Shown piece after piece: positions 24,195 through 32,416 of a stretch of 32,416 nucleotides of DNA. Each line of letters begins with the position of its first letter. Within the stretch, counting starts at the first letter, position 1. Position numbers and translations under genes: made by a program. This DNA is from an uncultured Nitrosomonas sp. (GTDB lineage Bacteria; Pseudomonadota; Gammaproteobacteria; Burkholderiales; Nitrosomonadaceae), in contig NZ_CADEGP010000029.1 of NCBI RefSeq assembly GCF_902826915.1, positions 1 to 32,416 on the forward strand, written 5' to 3'. The notes beneath the pieces are model-generated. The model was not told the DNA's origin. It was given only the letters and a program-made list of their open reading frames with translations, and did not search any database.

Positions 24195-25577
24195 TTATGT
24201 TTTCTCCCCAAGCAATTGAATTACCTTTTCTTCATCAAAGCCTTTCATGTCTACTTTCAGATAGGCCACTCTTTCATTAACAATAACTAACGCTTCATAG
24301 ACACCGGGTATTGCTGCGAGCCGACGCGACAGTTCTCGTGATTGATCAATATCCATTTCATCCACAGGATACATCCTGGACCGCACGGCAGCAGGCGCTT
24401 TCATCGTCGCAGCCAATATCAGCCACACCACCAGCAATGATCCACAGAACGTATATAACGCGTAACTTCCATACGCGCCGAATAAATAACCACCCGCCGC
24501 CGCACCAGCAAAAGCACCCAGAAACTGGGTACTACTGTAAACTCCGATCGCCGTTCCCTTTGCGCCCACGGGTGCGATCTTGGAAATTAATGAAGGTAGG
24601 CTGGCTTCCAATAAGTTAAATGCCGTAAAAAAAACCAATAAGGCAACAGCTGTACCCCATAGTGAATCAAATGTCATAGCCAACAATATCTGCCCCATTA
24701 GCAAAATAGCAATTGCTGCAACAAACACATGCTTTAACTTGGCTTTCTTCTCGGAGTAAATAATTGCGGGGATAATGAAAACAATCGATAGCAATAAAAC
24801 AGGCAAATAAATCTGCCAATGATCACCCGCCGCCATTCCGGCTTGCCGCAAAGTCAGCGGCACAACAAGCCAGAGCGCCATCAATGTGGCATGTAACGCA
24901 AAAATACCGTAATTTAAACGCAACAACTGTGTATTCTGCAATACACTTGCAAAGCTCGTAGGTGATACTTCGGTATCGGAGTGAAATCTGCTGATATGCG
25001 GATCAGGAATGATTTTTTTTACCACAAGCATTGCAAGTAACGCCAGTATACCGGTCATGGCAAAAATTCCAGGTACACCTATCCAATGATTCAAAATCGG
25101 AGCAGCAATCAGGGAAATGGCAAAAACTGTACCAATGGTCATACCGATCGTAGCCATCGCTTTAGTACGATGCTCTTCGCGCGTAAGATCCGCCGCAAGA
25201 GCCATTACGGCGGCCGATATTGCCCCGGCACCCTGAATAATACGCCCCGCTATTACCCAATATATATCAACTGCGATAGCTGCGACCAAGCTACCAATAG
25301 CAAATAGAATTAACCCAAGATATATAACAGGCTTACGTCCAATGCGATCAGACAGCCAACCAAAGGGAATTTGCAGCACAGCTTGCGTTAAGCCGTATGC
25401 TCCTAGTGCAATTCCGACTAACGTATAATTGTCTCCACCAGGCAAATCCTCAGCATAAAAAGCAAATACCGGCAAAATGATAAACAGTCCAAACATGCGC
25501 AAGCCATACACACCGGCCAAACCAATGGTTGCGCGTAATTCCTCCGGAGACATTTTTTCAGATGATGAAGCAGACAT
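24195..25577 (-). CDS. MFS transporter, YajR-like with C-terminal YAM-type domain
   Basis: A twelve-helix major facilitator superfamily carrier of the drug/sugar-efflux type, 460 residues. The loop 2-3 signature GWLSDRIGRKPVI is intact, and the motif-B/C segments GRIIQGAGAISAAVMALAADLT and the GTVFAISLIAAP region are present. The last about 65 residues (from about 395) are soluble, with VYEALVIVNERVAYLKVDMKGFDEEKV, which resembles the ferredoxin-like YAM domain of E. coli YajR. The substrate is unknown. It is divergent from uvrA across a 66-bp spacer and immediately precedes ssb with no gap. This neighbourhood is shared with many relatives and implies co-transcription rather than a repair role for the carrier. 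Confidence 0.9.
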   Translation of the reverse strand: MSASSSEKMSPEELRATIGLAGVYGLRMFGLFIILPVFAFYAEDLPGGDNYTLVGIALGAYGLTQAVLQIPFGWLSDRIGRKPVIYLGLILFAIGSLVAAIAVDIYWVIAGRIIQGAGAISAAVMALAADLTREEHRTKAMATIGMTIGTVFAISLIAAPILNHWIGVPGIFAMTGILALLAMLVVKKIIPDPHISRFHSDTEVSPTSFASVLQNTQLLRLNYGIFALHATLMALWLVVPLTLRQAGMAAGDHWQIYLPVLLLSIVFIIPAIIYSEKKAKLKHVFVAAIAILLMGQILLAMTFDSLWGTAVALLVFFTAFNLLEASLPSLISKIAPVGAKGTAIGVYSSTQFLGAFAGAAAGGYLFGAYGSYALYTFCGSLLVVWLILAATMKAPAAVRSRMYPVDEMDIDQSRELSRRLAAIPGVYEALVIVNERVAYLKVDMKGFDEEKVIQLLGEKT

Positions 25578-25643
25578 GAATCAGGTTGTTATATTTTTAA
25601 AAAGTTGGGTATATTAGCAGGTTGACTCATACATAGATAGCTC

Positions 25644-28463
25644 ATGGAATCCATAAAAATACGCGGCGCACGCACGCACAATCTGAAAAACATCCATCTT
25701 GATCTGCCGCGTAATGAGCTTGTTGTCATTACCGGGCTATCAGGATCAGGCAAATCATCGCTTGCATTCGATACGCTTTATGCGGAAGGCCAGCGTCGAT
25801 ATGTGGAATCTCTTTCGACCTATGCAAGACAATTCCTTCAATTGATGGAAAAACCAGATGTTGATTTGATCGAGGGACTCTCTCCCGCAATCGCTATCGA
25901 ACAGAGAGCAACCTCGCATAATCCACGGTCGACGGTAGGGACGGTCACTGAAATTCATGATTATTTGCGTTTGCTATTCGCTCGCGTGGGCGATCCTTTT
26001 TGCCCTGAGCATAATATTGTTTTGACCGCACAAAGCGTATCGCAAATGGTGGATCATGTGTTACAGCTACCACTCGACACACGTTTGATGATTCTTTCCC
26101 CGTTAATCGTGGAACGTAAGGGCGAGCAAGTAGAGTTGTTTGATGAGCTGCGTGCACAAGGTTTTGTTCGTTTGCGAATCGATGGCGAAGTTTATGAAAT
26201 CGACGCATTGCCAAAGTTGCAGAAAACTCAGAAACATACCATTGAAGTAGTAATTGATCGCTTGAAGGTTTCCCCGGATGCTAAGCAACGACTTGCTGAA
26301 TCATTCGAAGTCGCGTTACGCCATTCCGATGGACGCGCTTTGGCAATTGAGATAGATAACTGCCATGAACATCTGTTTTCAGCCAAATTCAGTTGCCCGG
26401 TGTGCAGTTACTCGTTGTCGGAAATGGAGCCCAGATTATTCTCTTTTAACAATCCATTAGGTGCCTGCAATAAATGCGATGGCTTGGGGCAAATCACTTT
26501 CTTTGATCCAGCACGTGTCGTAGCATTCTCCCACTTGTCACTGGCTGCCGGCGCGGTAAAAAACTGGGACCAGCGCAATCAATTTTATTTTCAGTTACTA
26601 AAAAATCTTGCAACACATTATCATTTCGATCTGGAGACACCATTTGAGAAACTGGATGAAGCTATTCGCAACATTATCCTGCATGGCTCAGGTAAAGAGA
26701 AAATACATTTCTCCTATCTGACAGAAGGCGGTCGCAAGCGGCAGGAAACTCACCCTTTTGAAGGAATCATTCCCAACCTGACACGTCGCTATAAAGAAAC
26801 CGAATCTCAAGCTGTGCGAGAAGAACTAGCCAAATATCTCAATGCGCAAACTTGCCCAGAGTGTCAGGGTACACGCTTGTGCCAGGCTGCACGTCATGTG
26901 CATGTTGCAGGGCAGGCGATTTACCAGATCAGCGCTTTTCCACTAAAAAAAGCCAAGCAATTTTTTGATCACATCAAGTTATCGGGTCACAAGCAATCAA
27001 TTGCTGAGCGTATTATCAAGGAAATTTCCAACCGCCTACAATTTCTCAACAACGTAGGACTAGATTATTTATCTTTGGATCGCTCCGCGGATACATTGTC
27101 CGGCGGTGAATCTCAGCGTATCCGATTGGCCAGTCAAATCGGTTCCGGCCTAACGGGCGTTATGTACGTTTTAGATGAACCTTCCATCGGTTTACATCAA
27201 CGCGATAATGGTCGCCTGCTCGATACACTCAAAAAACTACGTGATCTGGGTAATAGTGTCATCGTGGTTGAACATGATCAAGATGCCATACAGATTGCAG
27301 ACTATGTTGTGGATATGGGACCAGGGGCTGGTGAACACGGTGGACTCGTTGTTGCTCAAGGCACGCCACAGTCTATTCGGGAAAATGATGATTCTCTGAC
27401 GGGCAAGTATCTATCCGGAAAATTATCAATCAAGATACCGGAAAAACGCCATTCCCCCACCGATGATCGAACGCTTCGAATTGATGGCGCCACTGGGAAC
27501 AATCTAAAAAACGTTACGCTGACTCTCCCGATAGGTCTCTTTGTCTGCGTCACAGGGGTTTCGGGATCCGGCAAATCCACGCTTATTAATGAAACGCTAC
27601 ATCGCACGGTAGCTCGCCATCTTTATGGCAGCAATGCTGAACCGGCGCCCTATCAACACATCGAAGGCCTGGCTTTCTTCGACAAGGTCATCAACATGGA
27701 TCAAAGCCCGATTGGCCGTACGCCGCGCTCCAATCCCGCAACTTATACCGGACTGTTCACTCCGATCCGGGAATTGTTTGCTGGCGTACCTCAAGCACGC
27801 GAACGCGGCTATGCGCCCGGCCGGTTCTCATTCAATGTCAAAGGTGGTCGATGCGAAGCTTGCCAAGGTGATGGCGTAATTAAGGTAGAAATGCATTTCC
27901 TTCCAGATATCTACGTTACCTGCGATGTATGCCATGGTCATCGATATAACCGCGAGACCCTGGAGATCCAGTATAAGCACAAGAATATCAATGAGATACT
28001 GAAATTGACCGTGGAAAATGCATTCGAATTTTTCAGCTCAGTACCAGTGGTTGCGCGAAAATTACATACATTACTGGACGTGGGCCTCGGTTATATTACC
28101 TTGGGACAATCCGCCACAACACTCTCCGGCGGTGAGGCACAGCGGGTAAAACTGTCACTGGAGCTTTCCAAGCGCGACACGGGCCGGACCTTGTATATTC
28201 TGGACGAACCCACGACTGGTCTACATTTTCAGGATATCGATCTACTGCTGAAAGTATTACACAGACTGCGTGATCATGGTAATACTGTGGTAGTCATCGA
28301 ACATAACCTGGATGTCATCAAAACAGCCGACTGGATTATTGACTTAGGCCCGGAAGGTGGAGATGGTGGCGGATGTATTATTGCAGAAGGTACGCCGGAA
28401 GCAATTGCAGGCAATAAAAACAGTTTTACTGGTCATTATCTGCAATCCATGTTGGTAAAATGA
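25644..28463 (+). CDS. uvrA: Excinuclease ABC subunit A
   Basis: The damage-recognition ATPase of nucleotide excision repair, working with UvrB and UvrC on bulky DNA lesions. The 939 residues are full length. Seen in order: Walker [10 protein letters not shown] (about 31-39), a first zinc module starting CPVCSY near 251, ABC signature [12 protein letters not shown] near 487, second Walker [10 protein letters not shown] near 637, a second zinc module CEACQGDGV...CDVCHG near 737-763, and second signature [11 protein letters not shown] near 826, followed by [10 protein letters not shown]. The ribosome site is weak. The 66-bp spacer shared with the MFS gene shows no CTGT-N8-ACAG LexA-type box. 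The gene overlaps the glycerate kinase start by 4 nt. Confidence 0.98.
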   Translation: MESIKIRGARTHNLKNIHLDLPRNELVVITGLSGSGKSSLAFDTLYAEGQRRYVESLSTYARQFLQLMEKPDVDLIEGLSPAIAIEQRATSHNPRSTVGTVTEIHDYLRLLFARVGDPFCPEHNIVLTAQSVSQMVDHVLQLPLDTRLMILSPLIVERKGEQVELFDELRAQGFVRLRIDGEVYEIDALPKLQKTQKHTIEVVIDRLKVSPDAKQRLAESFEVALRHSDGRALAIEIDNCHEHLFSAKFSCPVCSYSLSEMEPRLFSFNNPLGACNKCDGLGQITFFDPARVVAFSHLSLAAGAVKNWDQRNQFYFQLLKNLATHYHFDLETPFEKLDEAIRNIILHGSGKEKIHFSYLTEGGRKRQETHPFEGIIPNLTRRYKETESQAVREELAKYLNAQTCPECQGTRLCQAARHVHVAGQAIYQISAFPLKKAKQFFDHIKLSGHKQSIAERIIKEISNRLQFLNNVGLDYLSLDRSADTLSGGESQRIRLASQIGSGLTGVMYVLDEPSIGLHQRDNGRLLDTLKKLRDLGNSVIVVEHDQDAIQIADYVVDMGPGAGEHGGLVVAQGTPQSIRENDDSLTGKYLSGKLSIKIPEKRHSPTDDRTLRIDGATGNNLKNVTLTLPIGLFVCVTGVSGSGKSTLINETLHRTVARHLYGSNAEPAPYQHIEGLAFFDKVINMDQSPIGRTPRSNPATYTGLFTPIRELFAGVPQARERGYAPGRFSFNVKGGRCEACQGDGVIKVEMHFLPDIYVTCDVCHGHRYNRETLEIQYKHKNINEILKLTVENAFEFFSSVPVVARKLHTLLDVGLGYITLGQSATTLSGGEAQRVKLSLELSKRDTGRTLYILDEPTTGLHFQDIDLLLKVLHRLRDHGNTVVVIEHNLDVIKTADWIIDLGPEGGDGGGCIIAEGTPEAIAGNKNSFTGHYLQSMLVK

Positions 28464-29731
28464 ATCCGTGCAATCATTTGCTGGAAAGCTTTGCAGTAGC
28501 CGTCAAAACTGCCGACCCTAATCACATCATTCCGCTGCATCTTCCTCATCCCCCTCGAGGTCGCACACTCGTTATTGGCGCTGGCAAAGCATCTGCTGCA
28601 ATGGCAATGGTGGTTGAGAATGCATGGCCTGCTGCTGCTCAAATTGATGGTTTGGTCGTCACTCGCTACGGACATACATTACCCACACAAAAAATCAAAG
28701 TTGTTGAAGCGGGTCATCCGATACCGGATGAAAATGGTGAGCGAGCAGCGCAAGAAATTCTCGCAGCAGTTCAAACATTAGAATCCGAGGATCTATTACT
28801 TTGTTTGTTCAGCGGCGGCGGATCCAGTCTGTTATCCTTATCAATTGAAGGCATTTCACTGCAAGATCTTCAAGCAGCCACCCACCAGCTGTTGCGTTGC
28901 GGAGCAAGTATCCAGGAAATTAACACTGTCCGCAAACACTTATCCGCGATCCAGGGCGGTAGGCTTGCTGCCGCATGCCAAGCTCCCATACTGGCTTTAA
29001 TTATTTCCGATGTTACCGGTGATGAAGTAACCCATATCGCTTCCGGCCCCTGCTCCCCCGATCCATCCACATTTGCCGATGCGCTTGCTGTACTTGACCG
29101 CTATCATTTGGAAGTACCGGCAACAGTACAACAAATGCTATTGGCGGGCAAAGAACGCGCTATCGCTGAGACACCCAAGCCTGGCTCCCCCATCTTCAAC
29201 CAAGTCGAAAACAGAATTATTGCAAACGCTCATCAATCCCTGGTTGCAACTGCAAATTATTTCCAAGAACATGGGATCAACACTTTAATACTTGGTGATA
29301 CAGTAACCGGTGAATCTCGGGAAATTGCCAAAAGTTATGCCGCATTAGTGAGAGAAATAAAGCTATATCCGCAAGTACTAAAAACACCTTTGGCTCTGTT
29401 ATCGGGCGGTGAAACGACTGTCACCTTGAAAGGGAATGGCCGAGGGGGGCGCAATTCCGAGTTCCTATTGTCATTATTAATCGAACTCTCTGCGCTTGAT
29501 AAAGTATATGCATTGGCATGCGATACGGATGGGTTGGATGGGACTGAAAACAATGCTGGAGCACTCATCATGCCAGATTCTCTGATTCGTGCAAATAGAC
29601 TTAATTTGGATCCTGCATCGTTTTTATCGAATAACGATGCCTATACGTTTTTTCAGCAATTAAATGATTTAGTCATTACTGGCCCCACGCATACCAATGT
29701 TAATGATTATCGCGCTATCCTAGTACTCTAA
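28460..29731 (+). CDS. Glycerate 2-kinase (MOFRL family)
   Basis: Phosphorylates glycerate to 2-phosphoglycerate, feeding photorespiration-type glycolate salvage or tartronate/serine-cycle carbon into glycolysis. It has 423 residues with the two-domain GckA/TtuD layout: an N-terminal domain with [10 protein letters not shown] (the Lys is likely catalytic), [21 protein letters not shown] and [14 protein letters not shown]; and a C-terminal MOFRL domain with [23 protein letters not shown] and [16 protein letters not shown]. It overlaps uvrA by 4 nt (ATGA), so it is translationally coupled to a DNA repair gene. In autotrophs, glycerate kinase is commonly needed to recycle 2-phosphoglycolate made by RubisCO oxygenation; applying that here is inference. 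It is convergent with the next gene. Confidence 0.92.
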   Translation: MNPCNHLLESFAVAVKTADPNHIIPLHLPHPPRGRTLVIGAGKASAAMAMVVENAWPAAAQIDGLVVTRYGHTLPTQKIKVVEAGHPIPDENGERAAQEILAAVQTLESEDLLLCLFSGGGSSLLSLSIEGISLQDLQAATHQLLRCGASIQEINTVRKHLSAIQGGRLAAACQAPILALIISDVTGDEVTHIASGPCSPDPSTFADALAVLDRYHLEVPATVQQMLLAGKERAIAETPKPGSPIFNQVENRIIANAHQSLVATANYFQEHGINTLILGDTVTGESREIAKSYAALVREIKLYPQVLKTPLALLSGGETTVTLKGNGRGGRNSEFLLSLLIELSALDKVYALACDTDGLDGTENNAGALIMPDSLIRANRLNLDPASFLSNNDAYTFFQQLNDLVITGPTHTNVNDYRAILVL

Positions 29732-29754
29732 TCGCACACGCGCGGCCAGCCACA

Positions 29755-30294
29755 TCAGGCTTCCAGATTGCGGTCAACTTGTATTGATGACAAAACCAAT
29801 CCTTGCTCAAACCACCTGCGAATGACGTACTCATAGAACTGCTGATTTCTGATCACTGGAATGGTTAAAGCTAAATCTTTACCTCGTACTGTTAATAGCA
29901 CGTGCCCCAAGTCCAAAGAATTATTCTCTTTGTTTTGAAAACCTATTTTAGTCGGCTTACCACAATAAAAAAGTCGCGCATGTTTTCCAAATCCTTTTTT
30001 TACAAAACCTTCGCTCTCGAATGCAATTAAGCCGATACTCTCGAGATGTTTTAATACTGGCAGAGTAATTCCTTGCCTTAAATAAACTTCATCTTCCACG
30101 TCAAAAATAAGCGGTAATGGTTCGCCTTGCACCCATGAAAATTGACATAACGCCACAAAAATGTGCTTATCTTTTTGCGTTAAATCGAATTGCATATTTA
30201 AATCATCCATCGGCAATGCTCTTTTGTTTGCACGATCTCTTCCATAAATAATGAATCGATCGATTTCATTGATGGCTGGATCATCTTCACGCAC
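29755..30294 (-). CDS. Hypothetical protein with winged-helix-like region; GTG start 3 nt after an in-frame TAG
   Basis: I do not recognise this with confidence. The 179-residue soluble product has a segment TQKDKHIFVALCQFSWVQG...IFDVEDEVYLRQGITLPVLKHLESIGLIAFE (about 52-110) that looks like a winged-helix module and faintly recalls the C-terminal part of DUF2806/TIGR03899-type proteins. The rest is beta-rich. The only upstream start is a GTG at 30294. It is in the same frame as the preceding gene, whose TAG stop (30300-30298) is separated from it by a single CTT codon. No Shine-Dalgarno sequence is suitably spaced. It may be translated by reinitiation, by TAG readthrough, or be the 3' half of a gene broken by a nonsense mutation. 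Confidence 0.65.
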   Translation of the reverse strand: MREDDPAINEIDRFIIYGRDRANKRALPMDDLNMQFDLTQKDKHIFVALCQFSWVQGEPLPLIFDVEDEVYLRQGITLPVLKHLESIGLIAFESEGFVKKGFGKHARLFYCGKPTKIGFQNKENNSLDLGHVLLTVRGKDLALTIPVIRNQQFYEYVIRRWFEQGLVLSSIQVDRNLEA

Positions 30295-30297
30295 AAG

Positions 30298-30738
30298 CTA
30301 TTTTTCTGATTTTTCCTCTGTTTCTTCTGAGTTCTTTACTTCAGCAACTGATTCTGTACTCCCTACATCTGTTGATTCTGAATAATCAACTTCATTTGCC
30401 TGCACATTTGTTTTATTTTTGGATTTTGGCGCATCTTTAATCTTGCGAGACTTAATTTCTCTATTAATTTCACCCAGGAAAGCAACATTATCTTTCCGTT
30501 GCTTTTCACTCTTATACCATGATGCACACGTAATAGTACCCATAATTATTAACAAGATGCTCAATACATCGATTCCATCAAAAAAAATAAATACAACACC
30601 TGTTGAAACTGCAAATGCACCTAATATGGCTGTAAATAGCCACATCTTAGAACCAGAACCATTGCTTCGTTTGTTCCAGGATTCAAGATTATCCCGTGTA
30701 GAAACAAGCTCTTCATCAGTCCATTTCTTCATACTCAT
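30298..30738 (-). CDS. Hypothetical membrane protein with two helices and a charged tail
   Basis: I do not recognise this gene. The 146-residue product has a basic N-terminus, two membrane helices (about 33-53 and 57-73) separated by FFDGIDV, and then a hydrophilic Lys/Glu/Ser-rich tail (about 74-146) that looks like a disordered linker. There is no signal peptide or catalytic motif. Ending in a flexible charged linker directly before a folded downstream ORF in the same frame is what one would expect of the membrane-anchor half of a single protein of about 327 residues interrupted by TAG. If separate, the two products are still co-transcribed. It starts downstream of the porin terminator and on the same strand as the porin. 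Confidence 0.65.
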   Translation of the reverse strand: MSMKKWTDEELVSTRDNLESWNKRSNGSGSKMWLFTAILGAFAVSTGVVFIFFDGIDVLSILLIIMGTITCASWYKSEKQRKDNVAFLGEINREIKSRKIKDAPKSKNKTNVQANEVDYSESTDVGSTESVAEVKNSEETEEKSEK

Positions 30739-30812
30739 ATTTGAGAATCCTCCATAATCATCAATCGATATTTAGAAACAATAGAAACTCATTATATTTC
30801 TTTCTGACAATA

Positions 30813-30838
30813 AAAAAGGCACCATTTGGTGCCTTTTT
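30813..30838 (-). terminator. Rho-independent terminator of the porin gene
   Basis: Perfect 11-bp arms AAAAAGGCACC / GGTGCCTTTTT with an ATTT loop and terminal T run on the minus strand, 17 bp beyond the porin stop codon. Being A/T-flanked on both sides it can also work on the plus strand. Confidence 0.92.
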
Positions 30839-30854
30839 ACGAGATTAACTTGGA

Positions 30855-32060
30855 TTAGAAGTTGTGACGCATACCTACAGTATAGGTGTTATGATCTCTA
30901 AGTCCATTAACCGCTTTGTCGTCCATCATGCCACGCTGATAGCCACCAAAGAGACTTGACCGTTTGCTGAGGTTATGTATCAAGCCGACGGTAAAGGTAC
31001 TCATATCACGTTTAATTGCAGTAGCAGTTGCATTAGCTTCTGACATACCACCTTGAGCGATAATACTGGTATTACCCCAATCATACTGACCGCTGGCAAA
31101 CCATAGATGACCATCACCGCCCAGATTCATCGCTGAGTTACAGTGCGAACGACTATCTCCGACACCAGTACCAGGATTACCCAACGCAGCAGCATTGGAA
31201 CAGGTTGCTGCACCTATTGCATTGTCGACTCTTTCATATTGACCACTGAGCTTAAAGTTTTGGAAACTCCACAGTGCACCACCACGCCAGACATGCTCAT
31301 TGTTCGTTAAAGGTAGAGTTGTGCTTTGTCGGGTGCTCAGATTATCGCGAGAATATCCGCCGAACACACCTAAATTATGACCTGCAACTTGCGCTTCATA
31401 TTTACCTGCTACTTGGAAGTCCCATTCACCATCTTCACCACCTGAATTTGATTGACTTCCTTGAAAAGTATCTGTCGGAGAGATGAAATTTGCCGCGTCT
31501 AATCGGTTAGAATCGCCAGGCATTAATATACCTGCAAAGCTAAACCCTTCAACCCGTGGCGAATCAAACCGAACAGCACTGTTTACAAAACTTTGAGCAC
31601 CAGAACCTAAGCCATTGGCAGAAGCAGTCATGGTACCACCGCTACCCGCAGCTTGCAGAGTTGTGTATGCAAATGGATCAATCGTCATGCCGCCTGCGAA
31701 ATCTTTAAATGGTGATTGAACACGACCAAATTTCACTTCACCCCAGCTATCGTTTGCCAGCGCCACCCAACGTTCCCGTGCAACACCCAATGCACCGCTA
31801 CCTGTACTAAAACCATATTCAACATGCGCTTTTGCTTTCAAGCCGCCGCCTAAATTCTCAGTTACATGCATCCCCATTCTTGAACGGCCTGTGTCATCAC
31901 CAATGAGAGCTTGACTGCTTTGACCGTCTTTGTTGACTGTAGCATACTCGGCCTGCACACTACCAAAAAGTGTTACATTTGTTCCTACTCCTTGTGCTAA
32001 CACAACCATCGGGGCTGCAAGTGCACCAGCTACTGCCAGTGATATAAGTTTCTTCTTCAT
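30855..32060 (-). CDS. Outer-membrane porin (Gram-negative general porin type)
   Basis: A trimeric 16-strand beta-barrel porin for passive diffusion of small solutes, 401 residues with signal peptide. The start at 32060 is chosen over an earlier in-frame ATG because it gives a clean signal peptide (KKKLISLAVAGALAAPMVVLA, cleaved about residue 21) and has AAGGAG about 9 nt upstream. The mature N-terminus VTLFGSVQAEY, the SRMGMHVTENLGGGLKAKAHVEYGF and RERWVALANDSWGEVKFGRVQSPFKD segments (eyelet loop L3 region after it), and the terminal strand ending in Phe (MRHNF) are typical of betaproteobacterial porins. A 2-Cys pair near CSNAAALG...SHCNSA may form a loop disulfide. It has its own terminator. 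Confidence 0.93.
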   Translation of the reverse strand: MKKKLISLAVAGALAAPMVVLAQGVGTNVTLFGSVQAEYATVNKDGQSSQALIGDDTGRSRMGMHVTENLGGGLKAKAHVEYGFSTGSGALGVARERWVALANDSWGEVKFGRVQSPFKDFAGGMTIDPFAYTTLQAAGSGGTMTASANGLGSGAQSFVNSAVRFDSPRVEGFSFAGILMPGDSNRLDAANFISPTDTFQGSQSNSGGEDGEWDFQVAGKYEAQVAGHNLGVFGGYSRDNLSTRQSTTLPLTNNEHVWRGGALWSFQNFKLSGQYERVDNAIGAATCSNAAALGNPGTGVGDSRSHCNSAMNLGGDGHLWFASGQYDWGNTSIIAQGGMSEANATATAIKRDMSTFTVGLIHNLSKRSSLFGGYQRGMMDDKAVNGLRDHNTYTVGMRHNF

Positions 32061-32416
32061 ACGGAAGTTCTCCTTTAATGTTAAAACGATTGGGGCCGTC
32101 CTTTTTTGCCCTACTACACTCCAGTGGAATGCACCCCGCTTGTCCGGACCCCCCGACTCGGAGGGTTTGATTTGATTGTGCCGAACACATAAGTATTCTG
32201 CAAGAAAAACGAGCATATTTTATAAATTTAGCCATCACGATGTTGCATTCAAGCAACACTGCTGTTGTTTTTCTGACTATAACCCTAGCTCTTATATATC
32301 TTACTTGGGCTCAAATTAGCATTTATTCGATCCACCAATCAAAACAATAATTTTATATAACAAATACTTAGTCGTCCCTGAAAAATTCCCGTCAATCGCT
32401 ATCTTGCGAGCAGCAG
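32061..32416. other. Porin leader and upstream region to the right edge
   Basis: About 355 bp. It holds the porin ribosome site, a leader of about 110 nt with GC-rich self-complementary patches near 32141-32165, and a promoter candidate at 32175-32203. From 32204 to the edge I see no gene. A 33-codon minus-strand frame open at the right edge (stop at 32316-32318) could be the tail of a neighbour but has no recognisable feature. Confidence 0.5.
32175..32203 (-). promoter_or_regulatory. Sigma-70-type promoter candidate for the porin
   Basis: On the minus strand TTGCAG (complement of 32198-32203) is spaced 17 nt from CACAAT (complement of 32175-32180). That places transcription start near 32168 and gives a leader of about 108 nt. 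Both hexamers keep 4 of 6 consensus bases. Confidence 0.35.

Noticed and set aside
32061..32216. 52-residue N-terminal extension of the porin
   Set aside because: It would bury the signal peptide. AAGGAG before the ATG at 32060 defines the start.
32316..32416. Partial minus-strand frame open at the right edge (33 codons)
   Set aside because: Too short and without recognisable motif to call as the end of a neighbouring gene.
1..32416. tRNA, rRNA or CRISPR content
   Set aside because: I looked for tRNA T-loop signatures, rRNA segments and regularly spaced direct repeats in all spacers and saw none. A dedicated covariance-model search could still find small RNAs.

Overview
The window looks like chromosomal DNA of a betaproteobacterium, most likely an ammonia oxidiser of the Nitrosomonas type. 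This rests on moderate GC content, the hopanoid gene set, the order purM-purN-DUF3108-RNA methyltransferase, the divergent uvrA / MFS-ssb pair, and a betaproteobacterial-type porin. The taxon is an inference from gene content. Nothing here carries genes for ammonia oxidation, and I ran no database search.

Layout, left to right. (1) 1-3080: a Tat-exported CotA/CueO-like multicopper oxidase, cut by the left edge, then an orphan NarL/LuxR-type response regulator. The two are separated by AT-rich DNA with an 18-bp perfect palindrome. (2) 3080-8487: lysS on the + strand faces a minus-strand block of hpnO-like aminotransferase, AI-2E family permease, hda and a HAD-IB phosphatase. (3) 8488-11372: an accessory-looking stretch with a structured hpnO leader, a small membrane protein of unknown function and an exported M14-family deacylase behind a strong inverted-repeat operator candidate. 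(4) 11373-15117: purM (TTG start), purN, a DUF3108 periplasmic protein and an RsmB/NOP-type rRNA methyltransferase, tightly packed on the + strand. (5) 15256-20875: the hopanoid operon hpnH-hpnB-hpnM-hpnN on the minus strand. HpnH makes adenosylhopane, HpnB is a hopene-linked glycosyltransferase, and HpnM and HpnN are the periplasmic and RND-type parts of hopanoid transport. The HpnO-like enzyme about 10 kb away would make the amino-terminated side chain. (6) 21369-23609: a peptidoglycan-binding lipoprotein with a strong terminator, an FAD/NAD(P) oxidoreductase and a small unknown ORF. (7) 23742-29731: ssb and a YajR-like MFS carrier, divergent from uvrA and a glycerate 2-kinase that overlaps uvrA by 4 nt. 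(8) 29755-32416: two unknown minus-strand ORFs in the same reading frame separated by a single TAG, then a porin with its terminator and long leader.

The most interesting non-coding signal is a dispersed intergenic repeat of about 140 bp. One full copy (15122-15259) lies between rsmB-like and hpnN, a second (20976-21116, opposite orientation) lies upstream of hpnH, and a 5' fragment (4582-4632) follows lysS. The copies bracket the hopanoid operon in inverted orientation, and their terminal repeats supply the stop codons of lysS and hpnN. The other leading oddities are the in-frame TAG between the two unknown ORFs near 30.3 kb, the 28-bp palindromic operator candidate at 10861-10888, and the tandem terminator-like hairpins before hpnO.
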